DNA of 19,003 bases, taken from assembly GCF_022376445.1 (NCBI RefSeq), contig NW_025955603.1, positions 1 to 19,003 of the forward strand, in the 5' to 3' direction. The notes beneath the pieces were generated by a model, which did no database searches, was not told the DNA's origin, and worked only from the letters and a program-made list of their open reading frames with translations. The stretch's first letter is position 1. Each line of letters starts with the position of its first letter. Below, one piece after another: positions 1 to 7,981 of this stretch. This stretch comes from Fomitopsis serialis (taxonomy: Eukaryota; Basidiomycota; Agaricomycetes; Polyporales; Fomitopsidaceae). A program made the position numbers and the translations under genes.

Positions 1-1032
1 CTACGACAGTAGGGAGCGTAGTTCGTACATGCTCACCGTCCAACTCGCGCACGTTCTCTCGAACATCAGCTAGCTCTGCTTCGTAGCGTGACTTCTTCTC
101 ATTCAGCGTATCAACCTTCATGTATGTCTCGCGGAACTTCGTCGCAGACTCGTAGAAGCGTGCGTTCGCCTTGACGAGGTCGTTGTACCGGTTCTTCGTC
201 TCTTCATACTCTAGTTGCTTGGACGAGATAGTGCTCGACATGTCGGAAATACGCGTCTTCAGCTTATCCGCGTGGGTCTTCTCTTTCTGCAGCGACTCCA
301 GTCGCTCCTTCTCCGCCTTCAGATCGGCCACACGATCCTTCCGCAGCGCTTTGATGTTGTCGAGGGCTTTTGTGTACCTGATGCCCTTAAGAATTGCGCG
401 ACGTGAGATCACGCGTAGTATACGTACTTAGTAGCCTCGAAGATATCATCAAACTTTTTCTTCAAAACGGAAGGTTCGGCAAGGGGCCAGTAGGAGTCTT
501 CTTGGTGGCAGAAGATGACATTCTCGAGCACTGCTTTCGACACACCAAGCAAGTTGGGGATCTCTGCATCCATCTCCGCACACTTGGTTGAAATAGCTCC
601 TCTCTACGCCGAGCATGAGGATGTAATCACGCAGAAGAACCGCAAGCCACTCACGCTCCCCTTCTTCTCATCCGCCACGGCCAAGATGCTCTCCAATGTC
701 TTCATCGTCAGAGCACCAGTCTTCTTCATGGTCACAGATAGATTTCGCACGGCAAGCATCCTAGTCCTATTTGCAGACCAGAACCTCAGCTTGACCTGCG
801 CCTTCACCTCCTTCTCATTCGCCATCTTCGGGTCGTGAACGAACGCACCACCGCGCGTATTGGGGGGCTGGTCGCCAGTGGTCGCATACTTGAGACACTC
901 GATTATAGTGGTCTTACCGCTACCGTTGTGGCCTACAATAACAGTCACAGGCGTAAAGAACTCAATAACCGAGATTTGCTTGTCGTCGAAGGACCGGATG
1001 CCACGGATGGCTAGCTTGTCGAGACTCGCCAT
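1..1032 (-). CDS. RAD50: DNA double-strand-break repair ATPase RAD50, N-terminal part (partial, runs off the left edge)
   Basis: RAD50 is the SMC-like ATPase of the nuclear MRE11-RAD50-NBS1/XRS2 complex, which tethers and processes broken DNA ends. Translation starts at the ATG at 1032 ([15 protein letters not shown]). The Walker A motif GHNGSGKTT is at residues 34-42, followed by [18 protein letters not shown] and [17 protein letters not shown], all hallmarks of eukaryotic RAD50. I place exons at 655-1032, 428-603 and 37(or less)-377, with introns at 604-654 (51 bases) and 378-427 (50 bases); both joins keep the frame. Exon 2 contains the Q-loop segment [15 protein letters not shown] and [13 protein letters not shown]. 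Exon 3 is the start of the long coiled coil ([20 protein letters not shown]). A GTGAGC donor at 36 suggests a third intron reaching the window edge. The frame is open upstream of 1032 but that extension is not RAD50-like, so I keep the ATG at 1032. Divergent neighbour of the SCOC-like gene. Family call certain; last exon edge less so. Confidence 0.96.
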
Positions 1033-1337
1033 ACCAACGCGCCGGTACGCAAGGATCCTTAGACGAGTTGAAGATGACAAACAGCCGACCACAGCCAAGT
1101 GAACGACTTGATGCAGACCCCGCGAGATGGTGGTCGAGGATGAATGGAGACTCAGGAGCGCAGACGCGACGGTAACGCGACGCGACGCGTCTTCGAGCAT
1201 GTGATCAAGAGCTACAGTCACCCGCTGCGGCGGTGGTCGCGCCCTCGTAGGCTCGTACAGTGTACTTCCCGTTTCCCCGACTCCTCAGTCTCCTCTGTTA
1301 CCTTTGCGATAGCCTGGGCGTTGTGCGTGCGCTTTGA
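1033..1337. promoter_or_regulatory. Divergent RAD50 / SCOC-like promoter with clustered ACGCG motifs
   Basis: The 305 bases between the two divergent start codons hold no gene. At 1161-1190 there is a dense run of ACGCG-type words ending in a perfect ACGCGT palindrome at 1185-1190. ACGCGT is the core of the MluI cell-cycle box bound by MBF-type factors in yeasts, which drive G1/S and DNA-repair genes, so control of RAD50 by such a factor is a reasonable inference. The stretch from this cluster to about 1230 is recognisably repeated at about 5495-5550, upstream of a dead SCOC copy. A pyrimidine-rich tract (about 1262-1312) precedes the SCOC start. No clear TATA box is seen. Confidence 0.5.
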
Positions 1338-1712
1338 ATGGATCTCGGATTCCCATCGTACGACGAACCTAGCCCTGGCTGGGGCGCATCAGACCCGGCG
1401 AGCACCGGAGACATCATTCAGGATGCAATCAAGAAGGAAAAGCTCGTAAAGTGAGTTCAGAGACACACGCTCGGGAGCAAGGAGTAATCGGGCTCGAACA
1501 GAGAGATCACTGCAGCGCAGGAGAATCTACGAGGTGTGTTCCTATGCAAAGTCACTTCGGGGCTTTGTCTCTTTGCTCACAGTCACGTCGCCGTAGCTCT
1601 GCTAGACAGGGTACGCAGCGTCCAGGGAGATGTGGACAAGCTCTTGTCCGAGAACGAGACGTTGCAGATGTACATCGACAATCTGACGATGCAAATGGCA
1701 AAGCGCCGCTGA
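1338..1712 (+). CDS. Short coiled-coil protein (SCOC/Slo1-like), 86 aa, intact copy
   Basis: Three exons, 1338-1450, 1502-1533 and 1597-1712, join to exactly 87 codons including TGA. The introns are 1451-1501 (51 bases) and 1534-1596 (63 bases, acceptor CCGTAG; using the earlier CACAG acceptor would hit a stop at once). The protein begins MDLGFPSYDEPSPGWGASDP. After this acidic, proline-containing head, residues about 30-86 form a heptad-rich coiled coil including ITAAQENLRALLDRVRSV and LLSENETLQMYIDNLTMQM, ending AKRR. This C-terminal block is typical of the SCOC family. In animals SCOC binds Arf-like GTPases at the Golgi and lysosome and takes part in autophagy; fungal members are usually single-copy small proteins of this length. 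It is divergent from RAD50. Two dead copies lie downstream at 2505-2825 and 5646-6019. Function is inferred from family only. Confidence 0.88.
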
Positions 1713-1951
1713 AGTCTTGCAAGAAACGTATATCAGACGGACGATATTGTTGTTCTCGCATGCAGGACTTGTCCTGGATTGAGCGCTGAGAAGTCGTCCA
1801 GTCGTTTGTGAACATTCGCACCAGCCTGAGTGTATAGGAACCACGTTGATGTGATATCTGACCCAAGTTACAGTCGATCCGACAACACAGAATCACTGAC
1901 GCGATCCGTCAGCTCCAGTTGTGAAGGCCTATCCATTGTTTTGCTTACCTA
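1713..1951. other. Spacer downstream of the SCOC-like gene
   Basis: About 240 bases between the stop codon of the SCOC-like gene and the end of the convergent Z remnant. It should hold the 3' UTRs of both. No coding-like frame and no convincing polyadenylation signal were seen. It corresponds to about 6020-6221 in unit 3. Confidence 0.4.
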
Positions 1952-2210
1952 CTACACCTTAGCTACCCATACCACCGACGGGGTGCATCCAGGTTGGCTT
2001 TCCTCGGCGTCTCCACTATGCACATGCTGAATACATGCAGGTATTCTGGCTAGCTGCGCTGCTCGTATCTGAGCAACTGACAGTGGCAGGACACATTGAG
2101 ACGTCGATTCCAAGGTAGACATTTGCACTTGTACCGGGAAGGTGCGTACTGGCGTCGTCGGTAGGCTCAGTTGATATTGAGGTAACGACTTAAATGTTTC
2201 AGGCATCCAT
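1952..2210 (-). pseudogene. Gene Z, copy 1: decayed small cysteine-containing ORF
   Basis: Recognised by alignment with the open copy at 6222-6425. The start ATG (2208-2210) is still there but is followed after two codons by a stop. The intron region is longer and lacks the clean GTGAGT donor. In the body one still reads PATVSCSDTSSAASQNTCMY followed by SACA, matching the Z pattern, and then a stop codon where copy 3 continues. The promoter TATA box seen upstream of copies 2 and 3 is not recognisable here. Product unknown. I call this a relic, not a gene. Confidence 0.55.
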
Positions 2211-2241
2211 TGTCACTTTCTGCGCAATCATTCGTACGATG

Positions 2242-2254
2242 CCCCCCCCCCCCC
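2242..2254 (+). repeat. Homopolymer run of 13 C
   Basis: Thirteen consecutive C directly after GTACGATG, between the Z start and the unit 1 tail. This is the longest mononucleotide run in the window. It lies in non-coding, decaying sequence. Confidence 0.95.
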
Positions 2255-2504
2255 AATTTCTGTTGCTCACGCAGGCATCCGCCGTTCGTGAACAGTCGCC
2301 GGAGGTTCAGCCATTCTATGGTGCAAAATGGGGCTGACAACGTTGGGCCAATCGCCAAGGTCCTGTTGCTCAAGGTGGCATCCAACAGGATATCCTGAGG
2401 CACGTCGCTAGTATTATATAGTTAGACTCGCTACCGTCATCGCATCCGAACATTACCATGACTATCCTCGAGGAGCTCTGCGACAATTGCGGGCATGGCA
2501 GGAC

Positions 2505-2825
2505 TTCGATTCTCGAATTTCCATCGTAGGACCAGTCGAGTTCTGGTTGGGGCTCCTCAAACCCCTCGAGACATAAATCAGGATACAACCAAGAAGGAAA
2601 AGCTCGTAGAACAAGTCAGGGAGAGCATATATACAAAGCTACCAGGATGACTAGATATGTACAGTGATTGCGGCAGCACGGGATAGTTTGCGAGGTGCGT
2701 ACAACTGAATGACATTCTCGACTTTTTGCTCACAGTCGTCGAAGCTCTGCTGGACAGAGTGCGCGACGTCTACTGAGGAGACGTGGAGACTGGACAAGCT
2801 CCTATCTGAGAACGAGACGCTGCAG
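2505..2825 (+). pseudogene. SCOC-like gene, dead copy 2
   Basis: Collinear with the intact gene at 1338-1712. The ATG is lost (TTCGATTCTCG where the intact copy has ATGGATCTCG), and a stop TAG falls at the eighth-codon region (CCATCGTAG). The segment AAGAAGGAAAAGCTCGTA is identical in both copies. The exon 2 remnant carries a stop (GATAGTTTGCGAG), but its downstream GTGCGT donor and the CACAG acceptor tract remain. Exon 3 keeps CTCTGCTGGACAGAGT and GAGAACGAGACGCTGCAG, then is truncated before the conserved YIDNL end and abuts the remains of gene Z. Multiple independent lesions make it non-functional. Confidence 0.85.
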
Positions 2826-2938
2826 CTGCCTCAGTGCTTCTTCGCAGCTCGACGAGCAGCCGACGGTAGTAGGTCCTGAAGCACCCATAAGACTCTGACT
2901 TCGAGGTCGCTGACATAGTGTACAGCACTCACCGCCAT
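2826..2938 (-). pseudogene. Gene Z, copy 2: truncated and frameshifted
   Basis: The ATG (2936-2938) is followed by GCG and a GTGAGT donor at 2927-2932. The intron ends CTTCAG at 2876. The coding block after the acceptor would read GPTTVGCSSSC, as in copy 3 (GPTTVGCSSTS), but one G of the GG pair at the junction is missing, so the spliced frame is wrong. The 3' half with the cysteine cluster has been lost to a deletion that joins Z to the truncated end of dead SCOC copy 2. A TATA-like box (CTTTATA on the plus strand, 3015-3021) lies about 80 bases upstream, as in copy 3. Confidence 0.6.
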
Positions 2939-3265
2939 TGCACTTTCTATTGGACAGGTGCGTCGAACTTTGCTGTGTCACCGTTATTAGACTGAATGAG
3001 CACCGGGGCATCGCCTTTATAGCTCTCGATTGTCTCTTGCTGCACAATCACCAGTCTGCTTCTCCACTTCTGATATTTCATCAACCAAGGAACCTCCTCC
3101 TCACGTGCGTTCTTGCAGAGGTGAAGTTGTCTCTGCATGCCGGACGTGTTGTTCGTCGGCGCGGCTTGACCAATCGCCGAAGGCTACGTTATCCGTCGTG
3201 GTGCCCAACGGTCGACTCGCAATTGATAACGACATTCGTTTGGGGACGGACTTTCATTGTCCTGT

Positions 3266-4252
3266 TCAGGCGGCCGACTTCTTCCTTCTGCGCGAAGTGT
3301 TCTCCTTTGTCGCCTTTGTGGATGGACCAGCGATGGTGAGTCCTCCACTTATTGGGTCAACTTCGGTTGTCTTCGTTACACGAGCCTTCTTCCTGGATGA
3401 ATTATCCGGTTTGGCCAGGTCGCTCACGCCATTGGGCGCGTCTCGTCGCCGTTTTTGACCTGTCACGGCGGCATTCGGGGGCTTCGCATTATTCCTAGAC
3501 GGTGATACATGTTAACGGAGCTGTTCTGCGGTTCGAACACTGGAATGCGCGTCTCATGAAAGCCGTCTACAGGTGGCCCATCGATACCACTCGCATATTG
3601 CCAGTGCAGACTCGCAGACAGAACGACATGCATCACGACTTACCTGGCTGGAATCTTCGCTTTCGCATCGACTGGTTGAGCCGTGCTTGGCTCGCCACTG
3701 GAAGTCTTTTCCCGGTTTTTGTCTGAAATCATATTGTCAGCATGTGCAATAGCTGAAGTCGCTTCACTCACTTGCACCGGATGCTTTTTCTGGCTTGTCA
3801 GCAGGCGACTCTGCCTTTGCTCGGAGCCTCGTACTCCGTCGCGGTGCCCCTTCACCCGAGCTTTGCGAGCTCGTTTGCCGCGATCGTCTGTCTTCGCTCG
3901 TCTTGTCCCGACGCGAACCTCCTTTGACGTTCCGTCGCGATGGGTGTGATCCCTGGTCGTCAGATTGAGAAGAGGGTCCTGCTGTGGCCGCCGGAGCAGT
4001 GGTGGCGACATCGCGCATCCCTCCAGGAACAATGCTGGCCGCGGGCCGCTGGTGGAGGTATCTCCTGTGTCGCACAGGGACGTTGCGATACATCTCTTCG
4101 CGCTGTAGTCCGTCGACCTTGTCGGTTTGTGCTTCGATAATCCCCGAGCGAGAGGACAAGGTCCTGGCTGAGGCCGCCTCTTCCTCAGCTTGGAGGAGCA
4201 AAGCGGCAGTCGACATGATATAGCTAGGGCCCGCAATGGTTCGTGATGGCAT
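3266..4252 (-). CDS. Gene Y: unknown, basic, Ser/Arg-rich, probably nuclear protein (about 262 aa, 5' end uncertain)
   Basis: Three exons join in frame: 3772-4252, 3644-3722 and 3266-3494. The introns are 3723-3771 (49 bases, GTGAGT..TTTCAG) and 3495-3643 (149 bases, GTAAGT..TCTAG), giving 263 codons including TGA. From the ATG at 4252 the protein starts MPSRTIAGPSYIMSTAALLL, has a short acidic and alanine-rich helix (LLLQAEEEAASA), then a long low-complexity stretch rich in Ser, Arg, Lys and Asp (RRDKTSEDRRSRQTSSQSS, APRRSTRLRAKAE). It ends in three basic clusters that look like nuclear localisation signals: GQKRRRDAP, SRKKARVTK and SRRRKKSAA. No known domain is visible. The frame stays open about 250 bases upstream of this ATG, and two further conserved exons (4654-4907) may belong to the same gene. 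The copy in unit 3 is decayed. No function is proposed. Confidence 0.55.
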
Positions 4253-4653
4253 CGTGATGATGGATAGGGGTCTGCTTGGGTAGGATATGTAGGGGCACGT
4301 CGGGGGATGAGAAGAGCCGGGTTGGGTTGTGGCCACAGCGGTTGAAGCCACCTTGCTTTGTGCTCGCGTCGCGTCACGGGACCGCGTACAAAGGGCCCCC
4401 GCCACTCGGCCACTGCCCTCAACGCTCGTAGGCCGCGTGGTGAATGCGACTCTGGGGCGTATTCGTGCGACGAGTGACCATCGCCGCGGTCGCTTTCCTG
4501 CTACTCTCCGGCCATCGGTTCATGGGTCGTAGCACAGCGGGTGGCCCATCAACTTGAAGTGCTGTGACGGGAACGGGACTTGCGCTAGGTGTGAGGACCT
4601 TCGATGAGAAGTAAGTCATGCTGTGTCGGCGATCTGTTCGGACTAAGGCTTAC

Positions 4654-4907
4654 GATATTGTTGTATCTCAAGACGGCTGCCAGGTCGCTGGTTTGTCTGA
4701 GATGTTCGTTTCGGACGGCGTCTGCGGGACGCCACTCGACATTGAGCATCAGAGCCGGTAGTGCGCAGCGGCGCGCTGTCTCGCTAACATACACAGGCCT
4801 GTTGCGACTGAATCAGTATCAACGCTAGCAAAAACGGTCAGACGCAAAATCATGCACCTTGAGTTCGTCCTCCGTATCATAACATGTTTTCCGTCGGTCC
4901 TGATCAT
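4654..4907 (-). CDS. Probable 5' exons of gene Y (or a separate small gene), unit 2
   Basis: Exons 4858-4907 and 4654-4798 are separated by a 59-base intron (4799-4857, GTGCAT..CAACAG) and join in frame to 65 codons ending at a GTAAGC donor (4653). The start is ATG at 4907 (MIRTDGKHVMIRRTNSR); exon 2 contains RRCALPALMLNVEWRP and LRQTSDLAAVLRYNNI. The unit 3 copy has the same layout: ATG at 7831, an intron of also 59 bases (7717-7775), and exon 2 with RCALPALMLKAEW and RQVPHLVVMLRR before a GTAAGT donor. Two diverged copies preserving a reading frame across an intron is good evidence for real coding sequence. How it connects to 3266-4252 is not solved; one route passes a single in-frame TGA near 4525. 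The product is not recognised. Confidence 0.45.
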
Positions 4908-5060
4908 TGCTTCGAATGTTTGACAGGATTGGACGGCGTTAGGGGCTTGATGAGGGATGTCTCTCAGTGCTGAGAGCGCAAGAAACGGAGACGAAGAGTG
5001 CCTTGAGACAGGTATGACAGGATAGTCGCGTTGGAGTGCTGAACTCACGAAGTTACAGAG

Positions 5061-5068
5061 TATTTATA
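5061..5068 (-). promoter_or_regulatory. TATA-like box upstream of gene Y, unit 2
   Basis: Plus-strand TATTTATA, i.e. TATAAATA on the coding strand, about 155 bases before the ATG at 4907. The same box stands at 7975-7981 in unit 3 within an otherwise diverged neighbourhood, with matching flanks (GCGCTGGAGCC versus GCGCTGAAGCC on the plus strand). Confidence 0.5.
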
Positions 5069-5645
5069 CGTGCGCGCTGGAGCCCGTTTTCGGTCGCAGA
5101 ATGCATCGAATCTGGCCATGTCTGCCTAACAGACAAATAGGGATAGTGACGGGGAGAATTCATGCACAATGCATTCCATGGTAAGGAGAATGCATATGCT
5201 CGTCGAAATACAGTTGACAATGGAACAGTTAAACGCCTTCATTGGTGGCCTTCGCGTTGTGTCATCACTTCCACATACCACGATGATATTAACAGCATTA
5301 GGAGGTTGGGCAACGTTTCCGAGTCAAACGGCGGGCATCGACGGTGCCTCCGGACGATGTTACATATCAAACGTTGACCAGTTCCAGCGCCGTTTCTCAA
5401 CACGATTGCCATGCGAGACGGCGGTGGCGCGTGAGCAGAGGAGAGCACAAATTTCTAACAGTAATTAGGAGCCGGTGGGCGCGACCATCGATATCGCGAC
5501 GCGACGCGACGTGAGGATGAGCATGTGATCAGAAACGCCAGTCACCTGCCAGCTCCGAGTGCCCCCGCACCATCTCCTCCTGAGTCCTCGTCCTCGAGGT
5601 CTGCATTCAACATTTTATAACAAGTTTCTGCGTGGTGCGCTATGA

Positions 5646-6019
5646 ATGGACCCCGGCCTCCCATTGTACGACAAGCAGAATCCTAGCTGACGCTCTTCAG
5701 ATCCTATGAGCATTGAGGACCATTCAAGATCCGTCCAGGAAGGCAAACTTGAAGGTCGTCAAGCGAGTTTAGAAACTGTATATAGTCATCAAGCCCGGAC
5801 AGAGAGATCGCTGCAGCATATACGCAGAGTCTGCGAGGTGCGTTTCTAGTCAAGCACCTGTGCCTTTTTGCTCACAATCGCAATGTTGTAGCGCTGCCAG
5901 ACAAAATCCGTAGCGTCCAAGGACCGGCAAGGAGACGTGAACAGGCTCCTGTCCGAGAACTAGACGTTGGCTATGTATATCGACAATTCGACAATCCGAC
6001 TTCAATGAAGCGTCGCTGA
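5646..6019 (+). pseudogene. SCOC-like gene, dead copy 3
   Basis: Collinear with 1338-1712 over its full length. ATGGACCCCGGCCTCCCAT matches the start of the intact gene. Exon 2 is recognisable as GAGAGATCGCTGCAGC..CTGCGAG with a GTGCGT donor at about 5838. The third exon runs to AAGCGTCGCTGA, the same last codons as the intact copy (AAGCGCCGCTGA). It is inactivated by small indels in exon 1, a lost first donor, and a stop inside GAGAACTAGACG where the intact gene has GAGAACGAGACG. Unlike copy 2 it is not truncated. Confidence 0.85.
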
Positions 6020-6221
6020 CATTCTCCCCGTAACCGTATATGACTGGATGGTAGATGGTTGTTTCCGCTGCGCGCAAGACAGAACGCCGAGCAATCTCGT
6101 AATTCACAGAAACACTGGTGATACACTGTCCAAGACGAGGTCCAGTAAGCAATACGACATGGATACACTAATACTAAATCATGAGTTCCGGGTATGAAGG
6201 TCTGTTCATTCTTCCTCTCAC

Positions 6222-6425
6222 CTACACTTCGGCTACCCAAGCCGCCGACATAGGATACCCGGGAAGGTCATTCCTCGGCGGTTCTGCGCATGCACATGCT
6301 GGGTACGCGCAGGGATTCTGGCTAGCGACGATGCTGGTGCTTGAGCAACCGACAGTGGTAGGTCCCTGAAGCATACGTCAGTGCTGACCTCAACATAAAC
6401 GGCGGCGCGCAACACTCACAGCCAT
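6222..6425 (-). CDS. Gene Z, copy 3: small cysteine-containing protein, 49 aa, only open copy
   Basis: Exon 1 is just ATG GCT (6420-6425). A 54-base intron follows (6366-6419, GTGAGT..TTCAG), then exon 2 (6222-6365, 48 codons with TAG). The product starts MAGPTTVGCSSTSIVAS, continues QNPCAYPACACAEPP and ends AAWVAEV. The four cysteines are residues 9, 21, 26 and 28, a C-x11-C-x4-C-x-C pattern. There is no signal peptide or membrane segment. A TATA box (6502-6508) lies about 77 bases upstream of the ATG. The 5' half is recognisable in both other units (GPTTVGCSS.., PATVSCSDTSS), which argues that it was once coding. A very small metal-binding protein is conceivable, but four cysteines are few for a metallothionein and I do not recognise the family. 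It could also be a relic that happens to be open. Confidence 0.42.
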
Positions 6426-6501
6426 TGCGCGTTCTGTGTGGAGGTATGCGCTGAGTTGAGTTCGGCGGTCGTTGGTGGGCTGATTGGCAATGGGGTATCG
6501 C

Positions 6502-6508
6502 TTTTATA
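6502..6508 (-). promoter_or_regulatory. TATA box of gene Z, unit 3
   Basis: Plus-strand TTTTATA, i.e. TATAAAA on the coding strand, at a plausible distance from the Z ATG at 6425. The equivalent in unit 2 is CTTTATA at 3015-3021, in a conserved context (GCATCGCCTTTATAGCTCTCGAT versus GTATCGCTTTTATAGGCTTCGAT). Confidence 0.55.
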
Positions 6509-6782
6509 GGCTTCGATTGTCTCTCATGTGCGGTCGCCGGCCTTCTCCCCAGGCTCTACCGCTCCATCAATTGGGAATTCTCCTCGCCTCGCCTCGTGTA
6601 TAATCTTTCAAATACGCTGGAGGTGAAGCCATCCCTACGGTGCAGAACGTGTTCGTCGGCAAGACTCGACTGATTACTAGAGTCACAATGCTCACGGTGG
6701 CGTCCAACGGTTGACGAGTGATTTGCGCCGGACATACACTCCGGCCGAGTCTGAGTCCGGGCAAGGGCTGTCATTGCCTTTT

Positions 6783-7831
6783 CCAGGTGGTCGACTGACC
6801 CTTGTGCCCATGCGGTGCGTTTACCTCCGCTTTCGTCAGGAGAATGGTATGACGGTGAGTGGTTCGTTATTGGGATGGACCCCGACTATCAGTCGCTGTA
6901 CGTGACTTCTTCTTCTGCTGCGCCCGCCATCATCCGCCGCAGCGAGTAGTATGCGAAAACGACTTGGTGGCTTCTTATTTTAGCCCTCGTGGGTGTGTCC
7001 CGTTTTCTCTTCTGTTGAAGTAGAGTACACTGGGGTCGTCTCGTTCCTAGACGAGCTCATACATCAGCAAAGCTGCTCTGTACTGAATCCGTAGAGGCAG
7101 CCGTCTGAGAGGCTCGGGGCTGCCATACGACACTGCTGGATCAGTGCTTAGGGACTTACCTTGCAGCTATATTCTATCTGACTACCCGAGGCTTGCTTGG
7201 TGCAGTCTCAGGATCTGACACCTGACGGTTCTCTGCAGATGAGGCGTCAGTTCGGACCATAGCCGCGATGACAGCTGGCCAGTTCACCTGTGTTGTCTCT
7301 AACATGAACGCAGGCGGCCCGCACGGCGGTGTACATGTGTACGAGACTCACGGAGCTGACGCCACTTCGTCGTTGGGCTTTCTAAACGGCGTGCACACTT
7401 CATCGACCTCGTCTACACGAGCTCGCTTGTGATGCGAGGACGGGCTGCTGCGAACGTCTCTTGTGTCGCAAAAGATCACTAGCGTCCCGTGTGCCTCTGA
7501 CGTTACTTACGGCGGAGCATAACGACGAGATGAGGGACTTGCCTGGTCAGCGTGGCACTGCGGCACCGTTTGTTTGTGTGTCGGTTTCGGGCATTACGAG
7601 ACGGGTGCATTTCATCGACGGTACGACGGAGTGGCAGCTGTTTCGGACGATGCCACTCGGCCTTGAGCATCAGAGCAGGTAGTGCGCAGCGAGCTGTGTC
7701 ACGGATATGCGCAGGTCTATGACAGACGGATTGGTGTCGACGTCGGCGGGCAACGTCAATCGCGAACGTACGCACCCTGGTTGAAAGCACATGATTCGTA
7801 GTGTGACGTGTTTTTCATTCGCGTTGATCAT
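6783..7831 (-). pseudogene. Gene Y, copy 3: decayed
   Basis: The 5' part is well kept: ATG at 7831, exon 7776-7831, a 59-base intron (7717-7775), and exon 7511-7716 with RCALPALMLKAEW. Downstream, the counterpart of the large first exon of the 262-aa model (3772-4252) has shrunk to a few hundred bases without a long frame. The GTAAGT donor at about 7161 and the TCTAG-type acceptor region near 7050 can still be matched to unit 2. The C-terminal lysine/arginine-rich exon is scrambled by stops, and the terminal stop region aligns at about 6783 (CCAGGTGGTCGACT versus TCAGGCGGCCGACT). Not expected to make the unit 2 protein; a shortened product from the first two exons cannot be excluded. Confidence 0.6.
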
Positions 7832-7974
7832 GGCTTGGGACGTGCGACGGACAGTTGTTGTCAGGAACCTGTGAGGCGGTGGCTGTCCGAGTCGGTTCTG
7901 GAGGCGCAAGCAGAGTGACTCTGAGACAGGCGGACAGCGAGGTATTCGCATTGAGTTGACCTCGAACTACAGGC

Positions 7975-7981
7975 TATTTAT
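7975..7981 (-). promoter_or_regulatory. TATA-like box upstream of Y copy 3
   Basis: TATTTAT on the plus strand (ATAAATA on the coding strand), positional equivalent of the box at 5061-5068 in unit 2. Confidence 0.45.

Larger units (their letters stand above)
1160..2420. repeat. Tandem duplication unit 1 (intact SCOC-like gene, broken Z, remnant of the Z/Y boundary)
   Basis: First of three related units. Landmarks shared with units 2 and 3 are the ACGCG cluster and the following TGAGCATGTGATCA-like tract (1181-1210; compare 5495-5530), the SCOC exons and introns, the Z coding tract (1952-2210), and a stretch at about 2290-2420 that aligns with about 3115-3230 and 6615-6725 (AGGTTCAGCCATTC.. 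and ..GGTGGCATCCAAC). The unit stops about there and unit 2 begins within about 100 bases, so gene Y is missing from this unit. Similarity is clear by eye but broken by many indels, so the duplication is old. Confidence 0.7.
2505..5470. repeat. Tandem duplication unit 2 (dead SCOC copy, broken Z, best-preserved Y)
   Basis: Second unit of the array. Its left boundary is close to the dead SCOC start (about 2505; weak similarity may extend to about 2470). Landmarks shared with unit 3 include the Z exon/intron junction (2876-2938 versus 6365-6425), the TTTATAG box (3015-3022 versus 6502-6509), the tract ending in GATGGTGAGT at about 3333 (versus GACGGTGAGT at about 6850), CCTAGACG..TACAT (3494 versus 7049), CATCAGAGC.GGTAGTGCGCAGCG (4747 versus 7668) and the TATTTAT box (5061 versus 7975). 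The order is collinear throughout, so this is a direct tandem duplication. Unit 2 is about 900 bases longer than unit 3 in the first large Y exon. Confidence 0.7.

Noticed and set aside
1033..1221. N-terminal extension of RAD50 upstream of 1032
   Set aside because: The frame is open, but RAD50 proteins start just before the LAIRGIRSF segment, and the upstream residues are unlike the family.
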